From assembly GCF_004570865.1 (NCBI RefSeq), contig NZ_SPQS01000016.1, forward strand, positions 120,354-184,353: a DNA stretch of 64,000 nt, read 5' to 3'. Below the pieces are notes generated by a model. It worked only from the letters and a program-made list of their open reading frames with translations, was not told where the DNA came from and searched no databases. The translations under genes were made by a program, and so were the position numbers. This DNA comes from Bradyrhizobium frederickii (GTDB lineage: Bacteria > Pseudomonadota > Alphaproteobacteria > Rhizobiales > Xanthobacteraceae). This document shows positions 44,604 through 54,926 of the stretch, in pieces. Every line of letters begins with the position of its first letter. Position 1 is the first letter of the stretch.

Positions 44604-45587
44604 TCACCATTTCAATGCGGCCGTGCGCACGGGTTGATCCCAGAGCGCTGTGGTCTCTGTATCGAGCAGGCTCACGGTGAGCGAGCACCCGGCCATGTCC
44701 AGCGAGGTGACGAAGCTGCCGACCAAGGAGCGGGCGATGCGCAAGCCGCGCTTTTCCAGCATCCGGCGCGCTGCGTTGTACATCAGATAGAGCTCGATCG
44801 TCGGCGTCCCGCCGAAGCCGTTAACGAACAGGAGGGCCTCGGCCCCGTCGCGCGCGTCGAGATCCTGCACGATGGCAGTGGTCATCTCGTCCGCAATCGC
44901 GTCGGCACGCTCCAGCTTGACGCGCCGACGTCCCGGTTCGCCGTGAATACCGACCCCCATCTCCATCTCGTCCTCGCCAAGCGAAAAGGTCGGCGTGCCC
45001 GCGGCCGGGACCGTGCAACTCGTCAGCGCCACGCCCATCGAGCGGGTCCGCGCATTGACGCGCTCGCCGAGCGCGACGCAGCCTTCGAGGTTGAGGCCCT
45101 TCTCGGCGGCGGCGCCGACGATCTTCTCGACGATCAGCGTGCCGGCGACGCCGCGGCGCCCGATGCTGTGCGTGGAGTTCTCCACCGCGACGTCATCATC
45201 CGTCACGATGGTGGCGATGCGGCCCTCGGCGATCTCGGCCGCCATCTCGAAATTCATGCGGTCGCCCGCATAATTCTTCACGATGAAGAGTATGCCGGCA
45301 TCGCCTGCGACGGCCTGCGCGGCCTCGACGATCTGGTCCGGCGTCGGCGAGGTGAACACCTGGCCCGGACAGGCCGCATCCAGCATGCCGTAGCCGACGA
45401 AGCCGGCATGCAGCGGCTCATGCCCGCTGCCGCCGCCCGAAACCAGCGCGACCTTCCGCGGGTTCACCTCGCGGCGCCGCACGAATTTCCGCTCCGCGCC
45501 CAGCGCGACGAGATCGGCATGCGCGGCCGCGAACGCATCGAGGCTTTCTGCGAGCACGCTATCGACCGAATTGATGAATTTTTTCAT
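44604..45587 (-). CDS. dhaK: Dihydroxyacetone kinase, substrate-binding subunit DhaK
   Basis: 327 residues. KFINSVDSV start, VSGGGSGHEPLHAGFVG with the substrate-site His and glycines, and GVGIHGEPG containing the His that binds dihydroxyacetone covalently as a hemiaminal. It is the ketose-binding subunit of a PEP-dependent kinase, phosphorylated sugar being made with DhaL and DhaM. GGGAGGAG precedes ATG 45587. It is last in the operon, after DhaL/DhaM/HPr/EI. Related kinases use erythrulose or other C3-C4 ketoses, so dihydroxyacetone itself is likely but not proven. Confidence 0.9.
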   Translation of the reverse strand: MKKFINSVDSVLAESLDAFAAAHADLVALGAERKFVRRREVNPRKVALVSGGGSGHEPLHAGFVGYGMLDAACPGQVFTSPTPDQIVEAAQAVAGDAGILFIVKNYAGDRMNFEMAAEIAEGRIATIVTDDDVAVENSTHSIGRRGVAGTLIVEKIVGAAAEKGLNLEGCVALGERVNARTRSMGVALTSCTVPAAGTPTFSLGEDEMEMGVGIHGEPGRRRVKLERADAIADEMTTAIVQDLDARDGAEALLFVNGFGGTPTIELYLMYNAARRMLEKRGLRIARSLVGSFVTSLDMAGCSLTVSLLDTETTALWDQPVRTAALKW

Positions 45588-45621
45588 TGTCTCCTCCCCT
45601 CCGTCTCTTTGCGCCCCGCGG

Positions 45622-46044
45622 CTATTTTTCCCGCATGATCGCGACGAGGCGCCGTGCGAACTCCTGGAGCAGCGCATCCAGCTCGAGATTCCGCTTCGCG
45701 CTGCCGAGATCGGGCAGATGCAGCGTCAAGGTCCGCTCATGCGAACCTTCGGTCAGCCGGCCGATCCGGCGCGGATGCGCGCGCGCATAGGCGCGCAGGA
45801 AGGCGGCCTTGGCCTGCGGCGGAAAGTGGCAGACGTCGAAGATCGTGTTGAGATGCTGCACGGGAATCGGCACCGGGTAGGCCGGATTGCTGATCTGGCT
45901 GACGAAGCTGCGGTTCTTGCCCATAGCGTGGGCGAGGCGAAGCCGCATGCCCGACGGGCGGCTCTCCAGCACCTCCTTGAAGATGCGCTTGTAGACCGCA
46001 ACTGCGCCGGCTTCGGCCGGTTCGTCGGTCGCCGTATCAGCCAA
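45622..46044 (-). CDS. Unknown small protein, HTH-like, inside the dha phosphorelay operon
   Basis: 140 residues. The middle part LRLAHAMGKNRSFVSQISN looks like a helix-turn-helix of the Cro/XRE kind and is followed by VPIPVQHLNTIFDVC. The C-terminal part has a heptad-like LELDALLQEFARRL. I know of no named family. It overlaps the enzyme I gene by 8 bases and sits 34 bases before dhaK. A DNA-binding regulator or a phosphorelay adaptor are both possible. Confidence 0.65.
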   Translation of the reverse strand: MADTATDEPAEAGAVAVYKRIFKEVLESRPSGMRLRLAHAMGKNRSFVSQISNPAYPVPIPVQHLNTIFDVCHFPPQAKAAFLRAYARAHPRRIGRLTEGSHERTLTLHLPDLGSAKRNLELDALLQEFARRLVAIMREK

Positions 46045-47656
46045 GGTTGCCTCCGCTGCTCAGGCGGTCGATGGTCTGCTTGATCTGCGCCAGCGCCGAC
46101 GTGGTCACGGACAACTCGCGTAGGCCGCAGTTCAACAGCGCGGGCAGGCAGCGCGAGTCGCTCGCCATGTCGCCGCACAGGCTGACGCTGATGCCGGCGC
46201 GCCGGCCGTGCTCCGCGGTCCGCGCGATCAGTTCGAGCACCGCCGGGTGCAGGGGATCCATCAAGGGGGCAAGAGCTCCATTGGAACGATCGCAGGCCAG
46301 GACATATTGCGCAAGATCGTTCGAGCCGATTGAGAAGAAGGCGGCCTTGAAGCTGTTGACCGCCAGAGCCGCCGCCGGGACCTCAACCATGATTCCCAGC
46401 TCGGGAAGCATCGCGGCAATGCCCTCGGCCTGCAAGCGCTGCACGGTGTCAGCGAACAGCTTCCGTCCCGCCTCGAGTTCGTCGGCCGACGTGACCATCG
46501 GAAACATGACCTTGAGGTTACCACGCACGGCCGCACGCGCCAGCGCGCGGAGCTGGACAGTGAAAATCTCGGGCCTCGCCAGGCACAGCCGCAAGCCGCG
46601 AACACCGAGGAAGGGATTGGCTTCGCCGTCGATCGTAAATCCCGGCACCGGCTTGTCGCCGCCGGCATCGAAGGTCCGAATGGTGACCGGGCGCTGTCCG
46701 GCCCACCGCAACACCGCATCATAGGCTGCGAACTGGGCCTCCTCGTCGGGCAGGCCGCCCCGCCCGGTGAGCAGAAACTCGGTGCGCATCAGCCCGATAC
46801 CGTCGGCATATTGCGCGTCGGCATGCGCGAGATCGTCGACATGCTGGATATTGATGAGCAGCCTGATCCGCTCGCCACGCCACAACGCAGTCGGCCGTCG
46901 CAGGATCGCGCGGGCCGACGCCCTGCTCTTGCGATGGATGTCGCGCCGCCTCTCGAACAGGCGGAGCTGCTCGGCATTCGGATCGAGTTCGAGCGTGGCG
47001 CCTTCGCCGTCGAGCAGCGCGGTGGCGCCGAGTTCAGGGACGGCGCCGAGTTGCACCACCATGGGAATGCCGCGTGCGCGCGCCAGCATCGCGACATGGC
47101 TGGTCGGACTGCCGCGCAGCAGCGCCAGACCGCCGCCGCCGGACCAGTCGATCTCCAGGAATCGCGACGGGGGAAGGTCGTCGGCACAGACCACGGCTCC
47201 GCTCGGGATCGCCAGAGCCCGAGCGCCACCGCCCCGCAGGATCGTCATCACACGATCGCGCAGATCGGCGAGATCGGAGGAGCGCGCCTTCAGATATTCG
47301 TCTTCGGCGGAATTGTAGTCCGCGATCTGCGCATCGAGCGTCGAACGCCACGCGACGTCGGCAGCGTCCCCCTCGCTGATCGCGGCAAGGATCTCTTCGA
47401 TCAAATCCTCATCTTCAAGCAGCGCGACCTGGAACTCGAGAATCTGCGCTGCCTCACCGCCAGCAATCGCGGCAAGCTCGGCAATCTGCCCGCTCGCCGT
47501 GTCGATCGCCTTGCGAAGCGCGAGCGCTTCCTCGACCAGCGAACCCGCAATCCGATCGCCGCTCGTCTCCGCATCAACACGGACGAACGGACCATGGGCA
47601 AAGCCGATCGAGGCGGTCCTGCCGCGGTAGGCCAGTGCTGCAGCGACGCCCTGCAT
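46037..47656 (-). CDS. Phosphoenolpyruvate-protein phosphotransferase (PTS enzyme I type)
   Basis: 539 residues, full-length enzyme I. The swivelling phosphohistidine domain has GSPTSHVAMLARARGIP with the active His at about 186. The PEP-binding barrel shows GIGLMRTEFL, RTFDAGGDK, IGSNDLAQY and the catalytic Cys in LCGDMASD. It takes phosphate from PEP and passes it to HPr encoded next door. A dedicated copy within a dha operon is notable, as E. coli relies on the general enzyme I. It is 1 base from HPr and overlaps the small HTH-like gene. Confidence 0.92.
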   Translation of the reverse strand: MQGVAAALAYRGRTASIGFAHGPFVRVDAETSGDRIAGSLVEEALALRKAIDTASGQIAELAAIAGGEAAQILEFQVALLEDEDLIEEILAAISEGDAADVAWRSTLDAQIADYNSAEDEYLKARSSDLADLRDRVMTILRGGGARALAIPSGAVVCADDLPPSRFLEIDWSGGGGLALLRGSPTSHVAMLARARGIPMVVQLGAVPELGATALLDGEGATLELDPNAEQLRLFERRRDIHRKSRASARAILRRPTALWRGERIRLLINIQHVDDLAHADAQYADGIGLMRTEFLLTGRGGLPDEEAQFAAYDAVLRWAGQRPVTIRTFDAGGDKPVPGFTIDGEANPFLGVRGLRLCLARPEIFTVQLRALARAAVRGNLKVMFPMVTSADELEAGRKLFADTVQRLQAEGIAAMLPELGIMVEVPAAALAVNSFKAAFFSIGSNDLAQYVLACDRSNGALAPLMDPLHPAVLELIARTAEHGRRAGISVSLCGDMASDSRCLPALLNCGLRELSVTTSALAQIKQTIDRLSSGGNLG

Positions 47657-47657
47657 C

Positions 47658-47966
47658 TTACGACACCTCGTCGGGGAAATCGGTTTCGATCAGCTTGACC
47701 AGCGCCGCGACAGCAGCCTCTGCGTCACTGCCTGAGGCCTTGATCTCGATCGTGCTGCCGTGCGCCGCCCGCATCGCCATGATCTTGGCCACGCTCTTGG
47801 CATTGATCCACTCGGCGGCGCCTTCGACCCGGACGGAAATCTGGGCCTGAAACTTCTTGGCGAGCTTGGTCAGCTTGACCGCGGGGCGCGCATGCATGCC
47901 CACCGCGTGCACCAGCTGCACATTACCGCTGAAGATTTGTCCGTCCGCCTTGTCCAACATCGTCAT
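47658..47966 (-). CDS. HPr family phosphocarrier protein
   Basis: About 102 residues. The phosphorylatable His is in VGMHARPA (about residue 25) and the regulatory-Ser-like segment NAKSVAKIM follows. It carries phosphate from the neighbouring enzyme I to the EIIA-like DhaM. A second ATG lies two codons later. Genes on both sides are within 26 bases, so it is part of one operon. Confidence 0.9.
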   Translation of the reverse strand: MTMLDKADGQIFSGNVQLVHAVGMHARPAVKLTKLAKKFQAQISVRVEGAAEWINAKSVAKIMAMRAAHGSTIEIKASGSDAEAAVAALVKLIETDFPDEVS

Positions 47967-47991
47967 ATTCCATCATCGCTACGCCGACGTC

Positions 47992-48384
47992 TCACTCGGC
48001 AGAGAGTTCCTCGGCCACAGCTTTCACCTGGGCCAACGTGCTGCCGCCTGCCGACTCGGTCGCGGCCATCACGGCGCCCTCGACGATGGGCGCGTTGCAT
48101 ACGACAACGTGATCGCGCCGCGCAGGCTCCAGCATTTCCACCGCCATCTCGCTGTTCGTCTCGGCGCCGCCGAGATCGACCAGGATCGCAACGCCCTTGG
48201 CGGACCAGGCATCGTTGATGGCATCGATGATCGAGGCAACGCTGGTGCCGAGCCCGCCGTCGGGATTGCCGCCGCAGAAGGCGACCTTGACCTCGTTGCC
48301 GACCATCTGCCGAACCATGTCGGCAGTCCCCTTGGCGATGTCCTTCGAATGCGAGACGATGACAATTCCAACGGTTTCGCTCAT
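47992..48384 (-). CDS. dhaM: DhaM, PTS EIIA-like phosphotransfer subunit
   Basis: 130 residues, EIIA-Man fold. VGIVIVSHSKDIAKG places the phosphohistidine in SHS, and ILVDLGGAETNSEM is the DhaM signature. It receives phosphate from HPr and regenerates the ADP bound to DhaL to ATP. In E. coli DhaM also contains HPr and part of EI; here those are separate proteins. GGAGCGAAAG precedes ATG 48384. It overlaps dhaL by 4 bases. Confidence 0.9.
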   Translation of the reverse strand: MSETVGIVIVSHSKDIAKGTADMVRQMVGNEVKVAFCGGNPDGGLGTSVASIIDAINDAWSAKGVAILVDLGGAETNSEMAVEMLEPARRDHVVVCNAPIVEGAVMAATESAGGSTLAQVKAVAEELSAE

Positions 48385-49004
48385 TGCTTTCGCTCCAGGC
48401 TCGCGCAAATCGCCTGCACGAGAACGCAGCTCGAACGGGCGCCGGGATCGACATGCCCGACGCTACGCGCGCCGAGGAACGAGGCCCGCCCCTTGGTAGC
48501 CTGCATCGGTGCGGTCCGCTCGACCGCTTCGGCTGCCGTGGTTCTGACTCGTTCGATCAGATCCGGCTGGCCGGCGGCAGCCTTAAGCGTCTCCAGCACC
48601 GGAACGAGTACGTCGAGCATGGTCTTCTCGCCGGTCTGCGAGCGGCCGCGCGCACTGACCGCGTTGACGCCGCTGCCGAAGACATCGGCGAGATCCTCGG
48701 GGAGATGCCTGTCGTGCGAGAGCGCTTCGCCGGCAGCCAGAAAGAAGCTGCCGTAGAGCGGCCCGGAGGCGCCGCCGACCGTCATCACCAGCGTCTTGCC
48801 GATCGTCTTGAACGCTTCGTCCAGCGGCTGCGCCGAGATCGCATCCAGTTTGCCCAGCACGGCCTCAAAGCCGCGCTTCATGTTGAATCCGTGATCGCCG
48901 TCGCCGATCGCCTGATCGAGGCTCGTAAGCTCCGGCGCGCTGGCGATGACCTGCTCGGCGGCCACCTTGACCAGCGCCTTGAATGTCTCGGCTTGCATCG
49001 ACAT
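48381..49004 (-). CDS. dhaL: Dihydroxyacetone kinase, ADP-binding subunit DhaL
   Basis: 207 residues, all-helical DhaL barrel. DQAIGDGDHGFNMKRGF carries the three Asp that bind two Mg2+ and ADP. VGGASGPLYGSFF is the nucleotide cap and KTMLDVLVP is also typical. It transfers phosphate from ATP-like bound nucleotide to the ketose on DhaK. ATG 49004 with GAGAGGA 9-15 bases upstream is taken as start; ATG 48998 is the alternative. Overlaps dhaM. Confidence 0.9.
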   Translation of the reverse strand: MSMQAETFKALVKVAAEQVIASAPELTSLDQAIGDGDHGFNMKRGFEAVLGKLDAISAQPLDEAFKTIGKTLVMTVGGASGPLYGSFFLAAGEALSHDRHLPEDLADVFGSGVNAVSARGRSQTGEKTMLDVLVPVLETLKAAAGQPDLIERVRTTAAEAVERTAPMQATKGRASFLGARSVGHVDPGARSSCVLVQAICASLERKQ

Positions 49005-49018
49005 CGCGAAAAGTCCTC

Positions 49019-50036
<1,018 letters not shown>

Positions 50037-50044
<8 letters not shown>

Positions 50045-51134
50045 GGCGCACGCTCCCCTCATTGGCGGTCGGTATCGCAAGGCCTGAGCCGACGTCGAAC
50101 AGCACGAGCCTCTCCGAACGGAATTCGAGCCCCACCGTCTCGCCGATCCGAACCATGGCGCTGGACGGCAGCCGCGCGGCGACGCGGCCGTGCGCCGTAT
50201 CGACAGTGACGATCTGCGTGGTGCCGAGATATTCCGCGCCGAACACCTCGCCGCGGACGGGGGCCCCATCGGTGAAGCGGATATGCTCCGGACGGACCCC
50301 GAGCGCCAGCGGCGCGGGCGCGCAATCCCGGCGGATCTCCGGCACCGCGAGGCTCGCGTCATGGAAAACAACGGCCCGATCGCCCGTTCTCAGGCCGCCC
50401 TCGAAGCGAAGGAAGTTCATGGACGGCGAGCCGATGAAGTCGGCGACAAACATGCTCGCCGGCCGGTCATAGATTTGCTGGGGCGAGCCGATCTGCTCGA
50501 CGCGTCCTCTGTTCATGACGGCGATCTGATCGGCCATCGACATCGCCTCGAGCTGGTCATGCGTCACGTAGATTGTGGTGGCGCCGATGCGGTCATGCAG
50601 GTCGCGAAGCTCGCCGCACATCAGATGGCGAAACTCCGCATCGAGCGCACCAAGCGGCTCGTCCATCAGAAAGGCCTTCGGCCGCCTCACCATGGCGCGC
50701 CCAAGCGCGACGCGCTGGCGGTCGCCACCTGAAAGCTTCGACGTCGTGCTCGACAGCAGATGCTCGATCCGCAGCAGCCGCGCGGTCTCCTGCACCCGTT
50801 CGGATATCTCGCGCTTCGCCATGCCCTGGCACTTCAGTGGAAACGCGATGTTCTCCGCGACGTTCATATGCGGATAGAGCGCGAACAGCTGGAAAACGAA
50901 GGCGATATCGCGGGCAGCGGCGCGGCGGAACGTCACGTCCTCGCCATCGAGCAAGATCTTGCCCTCGGTGGGCAGCTCAAGGCCCGCAATCATGCGCAAC
51001 GTAGTGGTCTTGCCGCAGCCGGAGGGGCCGAGCATCGCAAAGAAAGCGCCGTCATCGATCGTGAAGGTCGAGCCATGCACGGCGGTGAACTGATCGAACG
51101 ACTTGCGCAGGTTCTCGACGCGGATCTGTGCCAT
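50037..51134 (-). CDS. ABC sugar importer, ATP-binding subunit 2
   Basis: 365 residues, MalK/UgpC-type. Walker A GPSGCGKTTTL, Q-loop VFQLFALYPH, signature LSGGDRQRVALG (the usual Gln is Asp), Walker B FLMDEPLGALD and VTHDQ. A TOBE domain follows. Only the middle of the signature differs from canonical. It overlaps the partner ATPase by 8 bases and lies 9 bases after the small membrane-protein gene. Confidence 0.92.
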
Positions 51135-51143
51135 CTTGACGCC

Positions 51144-51344
51144 CTACTCCGGAAAGTGGCTGACGATTACGTAGCCGACCGTGCCGGCGAGGATCGTCAC
51201 GAAGGAATAGCTGTAGAGATCCATCGACAGCGGCTGAACCAGCATGATGATGCCGCCTCCGATCAGGGTCATCGTGACCGCCTCCCAGGGTCCGCGACGG
51301 AACCAGCGGGACACCCCACCTTTGGCAACTGCAGAACCGCTCAT
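51144..51344 (-). CDS. Small two-helix membrane protein in the ABC importer operon
   Basis: 66 residues with two hydrophobic segments (VTMTLIGGGIIMLVQPL and YSYSFVTILAGTVGYVIV). No family is recognised. Its place between permease and ATPase genes recalls the extra small membrane gene of the rhizobial Glp glycerol transporter, but no similarity can be claimed by eye. Overlaps the permease stop by 4 bases (ATGA), so it is translated with the transporter. Confidence 0.65.
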   Translation of the reverse strand: MSGSAVAKGGVSRWFRRGPWEAVTMTLIGGGIIMLVQPLSMDLYSYSFVTILAGTVGYVIVSHFPE

Positions 51345-52303
51345 TTGCGCACAGCTCCGAATGTGATGCCGCGCAGCAGATGCTTACGCAGAAGCACGGT
51401 GAACAGGACGATCGGCACGACGAACAGCGTGGTCGCGGCGGCAACCGCCGGCCAGTCCTGTCCGCCCTCGCCGATGATGAAGGGGATGAAGGGCGGCATG
51501 GTCTGCGCCTCGCCGCTCGTCAGGAGAACCGCGAAGGCATATTCATTCCACGAGAAGATCAGGCAGAAAATTGCCGTGGCCGCAATTCCCGTGACCGCCT
51601 GCGGCAACACCACCTTGCGCAGCGCCTGCAGCCGCGTGTAGCCGTCGACCAGGGCGGCCTCCTCATACTCGCGCGGAATCTCGTCGATGAAGCCCTTGAG
51701 CAGCCAGACCGCGAGCGAAACGTTGACGGCAGTGTAGAGCAGAATCATGCCGAGCCTGGTGTCGGTCAGATTGAGCTGCCGGTACATCAGGTAGATCGGG
51801 ATCGCGACTGCGACCGGCGGCATCATGCGCGTCGAGAGAATGAAGAACAGCAGATCGTCGGCCAAGGGAATGCGGAAGCGTGAGAAGGCGTAGGCCGCAA
51901 GCGTGCCGAGAAAGACGGCGAGGAAAGTCGAGCCGAAGCCGATGATCAGCGAGTTGACGAAACGCGGCACCACCTTCGATGGACCAGCGATGACCATGTC
52001 GCGCTGCCGCGCGAGCTTGTCGTACCAGGTCTCCGGCGGCGGCAGCTTGGCGATGAAGTCCGGTGTCTGGCGGGTGCGCACGGTAAAGAGGTTCACGTAG
52101 CCTTCGAGGGTCGGCTCGAAGATCACCTTCGGCGGATAGGCGATGGCGTCGCTCTGCGACTTGAATCCGGTGGCGACGATCCAGAGCAGCGGCAGGATGG
52201 TGATCACGGCGTAGAGAATGACGATGCCGCCGGCCACGGCCTTCGCCCGTGGAGAAGCCTCGACGATGGAATGCGCGGTGGATTTTGCGGCAGCGGTGGT
52301 CAT
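51341..52303 (-). CDS. ABC sugar importer permease (MalG type)
   Basis: 320 residues, six membrane helices. The EAA loop is EEAALVDGYTRLQALRKVVLP, which contacts the ATPase. A large periplasmic loop separates helices 1 and 2, as in MalG-type permeases. ATG 52303 overlaps the other permease stop by 4 bases. It partners with the permease at 52300-53274. Confidence 0.92.
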   Translation of the reverse strand: MTTAAAKSTAHSIVEASPRAKAVAGGIVILYAVITILPLLWIVATGFKSQSDAIAYPPKVIFEPTLEGYVNLFTVRTRQTPDFIAKLPPPETWYDKLARQRDMVIAGPSKVVPRFVNSLIIGFGSTFLAVFLGTLAAYAFSRFRIPLADDLLFFILSTRMMPPVAVAIPIYLMYRQLNLTDTRLGMILLYTAVNVSLAVWLLKGFIDEIPREYEEAALVDGYTRLQALRKVVLPQAVTGIAATAIFCLIFSWNEYAFAVLLTSGEAQTMPPFIPFIIGEGGQDWPAVAAATTLFVVPIVLFTVLLRKHLLRGITFGAVRK

Positions 52304-53274
52304 CGTTGCTTCACCTTGTTGAGCGCTTTGACGTAGATGTTGGCGGCACCGAACACGGCGACGAACAGGATGATGGCGAGCGCGCTGGAATAGCCGGTGC
52401 GCCATTTCTCGAACGCCGCGCGCTTCAACGTGATCGACACCAGCTCGGTCGTCGACCCCGGTCCGCCTGACGTTAGGAGGTTGACCATGTCGAACATCTT
52501 GAAGTTCTCGATCGCGCGGAAAAGCACCGCCAGCATCAGGAACGGCACCGTCATTGGAAGCGTGATCGACCAGAACTGCCGCCAGGTCGAGGCGCGATCG
52601 ACTTCGGCGGCCTCGTAGATGTAGTCGGGAATGGAGCGCAGCCCGGCGAGGCAGATCAGCATGACGTAGGGCGCCCACATCCAGGTGTCGACCAGCACGA
52701 TGGTCCATGGTGCGAGCGACACCTGACCGGTCATGCTGAACGCGCTCGGCGGCACGCCCGTGAACAGGCTGATCAGAGAGTTGAACGGTCCGATCTGCGG
52801 CTGCAGCAGCAAGGTCCAGAAATTGCCAACCACCGCCGGCGACAGCATCATCGGCAACAGGATGATCGTGGTCCAGAAGCTGTGACCGCGGAACTGGCGA
52901 TTGATCAGGAGCGCCAGGCCAAATCCGATGATCACCTGAAACGTGACCGACCAGATCACGAACTGCGCGGTGGTCTGCAGCCGGAACCAGACGTCCTCGT
53001 CGCCGAGGATATCGGTGAAGTTGTCCAGGCCGACAAACCGCAGCGGCAAGTAGGACATGCTGAGATTGAGGCTGGTAAAGGACAGTCGGATCATCCACAC
53101 CAGCGGAAATATGTTGATCGCCAGCAATAGCGCGATCGTCGGCGCGATGAACAGCCATGCAATGGCCCGGTCCGACAGGCCGCGCACGCGTCGCGTGGCC
53201 TGAGACCTCGCGGGCTCGCCCATACCGGCGACCGTGGCATCATCGGGTTGAGAGATCGTGGTCATCTTGTCCAT
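52300..53274 (-). CDS. ABC sugar importer permease (MalF type)
   Basis: 324 residues, six membrane helices. The N-terminal stretch is cytoplasmic and basic, and the EAA loop reads YEAAEVDRASTWRQFWSITLP. It forms the heterodimeric channel with the MalG-type permease. ATG 53274 or ATG 53265 are possible starts. Preceded by the binding-protein gene with 68 bases between. Confidence 0.9.
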   Translation of the reverse strand: MDKMTTISQPDDATVAGMGEPARSQATRRVRGLSDRAIAWLFIAPTIALLLAINIFPLVWMIRLSFTSLNLSMSYLPLRFVGLDNFTDILGDEDVWFRLQTTAQFVIWSVTFQVIIGFGLALLINRQFRGHSFWTTIILLPMMLSPAVVGNFWTLLLQPQIGPFNSLISLFTGVPPSAFSMTGQVSLAPWTIVLVDTWMWAPYVMLICLAGLRSIPDYIYEAAEVDRASTWRQFWSITLPMTVPFLMLAVLFRAIENFKMFDMVNLLTSGGPGSTTELVSITLKRAAFEKWRTGYSSALAIILFVAVFGAANIYVKALNKVKQR

Positions 53275-53342
53275 CGGCTGGCTGGGACGGCTTCCCCGAG
53301 ACGCGCCCGGGGAAACCAGTTCAGTTGAGCACTGATCCGGAT

Positions 53343-54701
53343 TTACTGCGAAGCGACCTGCTTGCCCTGCTCCTTGAAGACCTTGGTCCAGTCCTTGACG
53401 AGGAGATCGAGCGCCTGCTGCGCCGTGCCCTTGTCGGCCACGACGTAATCATGCACGCGCTTCTGCATGTCGAGCAGCAGCTGTGCGTAGGACGGCTCGG
53501 CCCAGAAGTCCTTGACGATGCCCATCGACTCCAGGAATTGCGGCGCGAACGCGGCGCTCCTCGGGAAGTCGGGCGCGTCGACCACCGCCTTCAAGGCCGA
53601 GTAGCCTCCGAGCTGCCACCACTTCTGCTGCACGGCAGGCTGCGCGAACCACTTGATGTAGGCGAGCGCGTCATCCCTGTGCTCGGAGGTCGTGACGACA
53701 GAGATGCCCTGCCCGCCGAGCTGGGTGAAGTGCCCGTTCGGACCGGCCGGATTGACGAAGAAGCCGATCTTGTCGCCGCCGACATTCGGGTCCTTGTAGA
53801 GGCCGGGGAAGAAGGCGAACCAGTTCATCTGCATCGCGACTTGGCCGGATTTGAAGGCGTCCAGCCCCTCCTGCATGTAGGCGTTGGTCATGCCGGGCGC
53901 GGTACAGCACTTGTAGAGCTCCTTGTAGAACTCGAGTCCCTTGGCCGCGTCGGCCGAGTTGACGACGCCCTGCATCTGGTACGGCTTCTTCGGATTGTCG
54001 TAGCCGAAGCCGTAATTGTAGAGCACATTGGTCACGCCCATGGTGATGCCTTCGGAGCCGCGCTCGGTGAAGATGTAGGCGCCGTAGACCTTTTTGCCGT
54101 CGATCTCGCGGCCCTGGAAGAACTCCGCGATCTGCTTAAGCTCGTCATAGGTCTTCGGCGGCGCCAGGTCGCGGCCGTACTTGGCCTTGAACGCCGACTG
54201 GATGTCGGGCCGCGAAAACCAATCCTTGCGATAGGTCCAGCCCACTGCATCGGCCATCGCCGGCAGCGCCCAATAGTTCGTCGAGTTCTTCGGCCACTGC
54301 GAATAGCCGACGACCGTCGCTGGGACGAAGTCGTCCATCGAGATCTTCTCCTTGGCGAAGAAGTCGTTGAGCTTGACATACCATTTGTTCTCGGCGGCGC
54401 CGCCGATCCACTGGCTGTCACCGATGATCAGATCGCAGAGCTTGCCGTGGGAATTGAGCTCGTTGAGGAAGCGATCCGCATAGCTCGTCCAAGGGACGAA
54501 CTCGTATTTCATCTCGATGCCGGATTGCTTGGTGAAGTCCTTGCCGAGCTCGACCAGCGCGTTGGCCGGATCCCATGCCGCCCAGCACAATGTGAGCTGC
54601 TTACCCTGGGCTGCGGCTTCGCCGCTACCGAGCCCACCAAGCGCTGCGGCCGCAAGAACCACAGACGCCGCCGTACCGCGTAGCCATCTCATTCTTCGCA
54701 T
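53343..54701 (-). CDS. Extracellular solute-binding protein, family 1
   Basis: 452 residues. Signal peptide of about 32 residues ending EAAAQG; mature part starts KQLTLCWAAWDPANALVELG and has the two-lobed family 1 pattern with WVGG-like IIGDSQWIGGAAE and FVPWTSY segments. It captures the substrate in the periplasm and delivers it to the permeases. ATG 54701 is preceded by GAGAGGAAA. It is first in the 10-kb operon, downstream of a candidate promoter. Confidence 0.9.
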   Translation of the reverse strand: MRRMRWLRGTAASVVLAAAALGGLGSGEAAAQGKQLTLCWAAWDPANALVELGKDFTKQSGIEMKYEFVPWTSYADRFLNELNSHGKLCDLIIGDSQWIGGAAENKWYVKLNDFFAKEKISMDDFVPATVVGYSQWPKNSTNYWALPAMADAVGWTYRKDWFSRPDIQSAFKAKYGRDLAPPKTYDELKQIAEFFQGREIDGKKVYGAYIFTERGSEGITMGVTNVLYNYGFGYDNPKKPYQMQGVVNSADAAKGLEFYKELYKCCTAPGMTNAYMQEGLDAFKSGQVAMQMNWFAFFPGLYKDPNVGGDKIGFFVNPAGPNGHFTQLGGQGISVVTTSEHRDDALAYIKWFAQPAVQQKWWQLGGYSALKAVVDAPDFPRSAAFAPQFLESMGIVKDFWAEPSYAQLLLDMQKRVHDYVVADKGTAQQALDLLVKDWTKVFKEQGKQVASQ

Positions 54702-54896
54702 GTCCGTTTCCTCTCTATCGTTGAAGCACCTAACTCGCCGGCGTTCAGTCCTGCCGGGACGACGCCAAGACCCTGAAACCGAGTTGATGAGCGATGATGG
54801 AGAGCGAGACGGAGTGCTTCCGGAAACGGGTCCGGATGGCTTGGGCTCCTCCCACACATCGGCTCGATGCGTGATGTTTATCTTTTTGTGATACTA

Positions 54897-54926
54897 AACA
54901 TACTGCTAAATTTTTGTCACCGTCAA
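54897..54926 (-). promoter_or_regulatory. Candidate sigma-70 promoter of the ABC/dha operon
   Basis: On the minus strand TTGACG (54926-54921) and TATGTT (54902-54897) are separated by 18 bases. The start would lie about 190 bases upstream of the binding-protein ATG, leaving a long leader. The local region is AT-rich (with an AAATTTTTG stretch). Confidence 0.45.
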
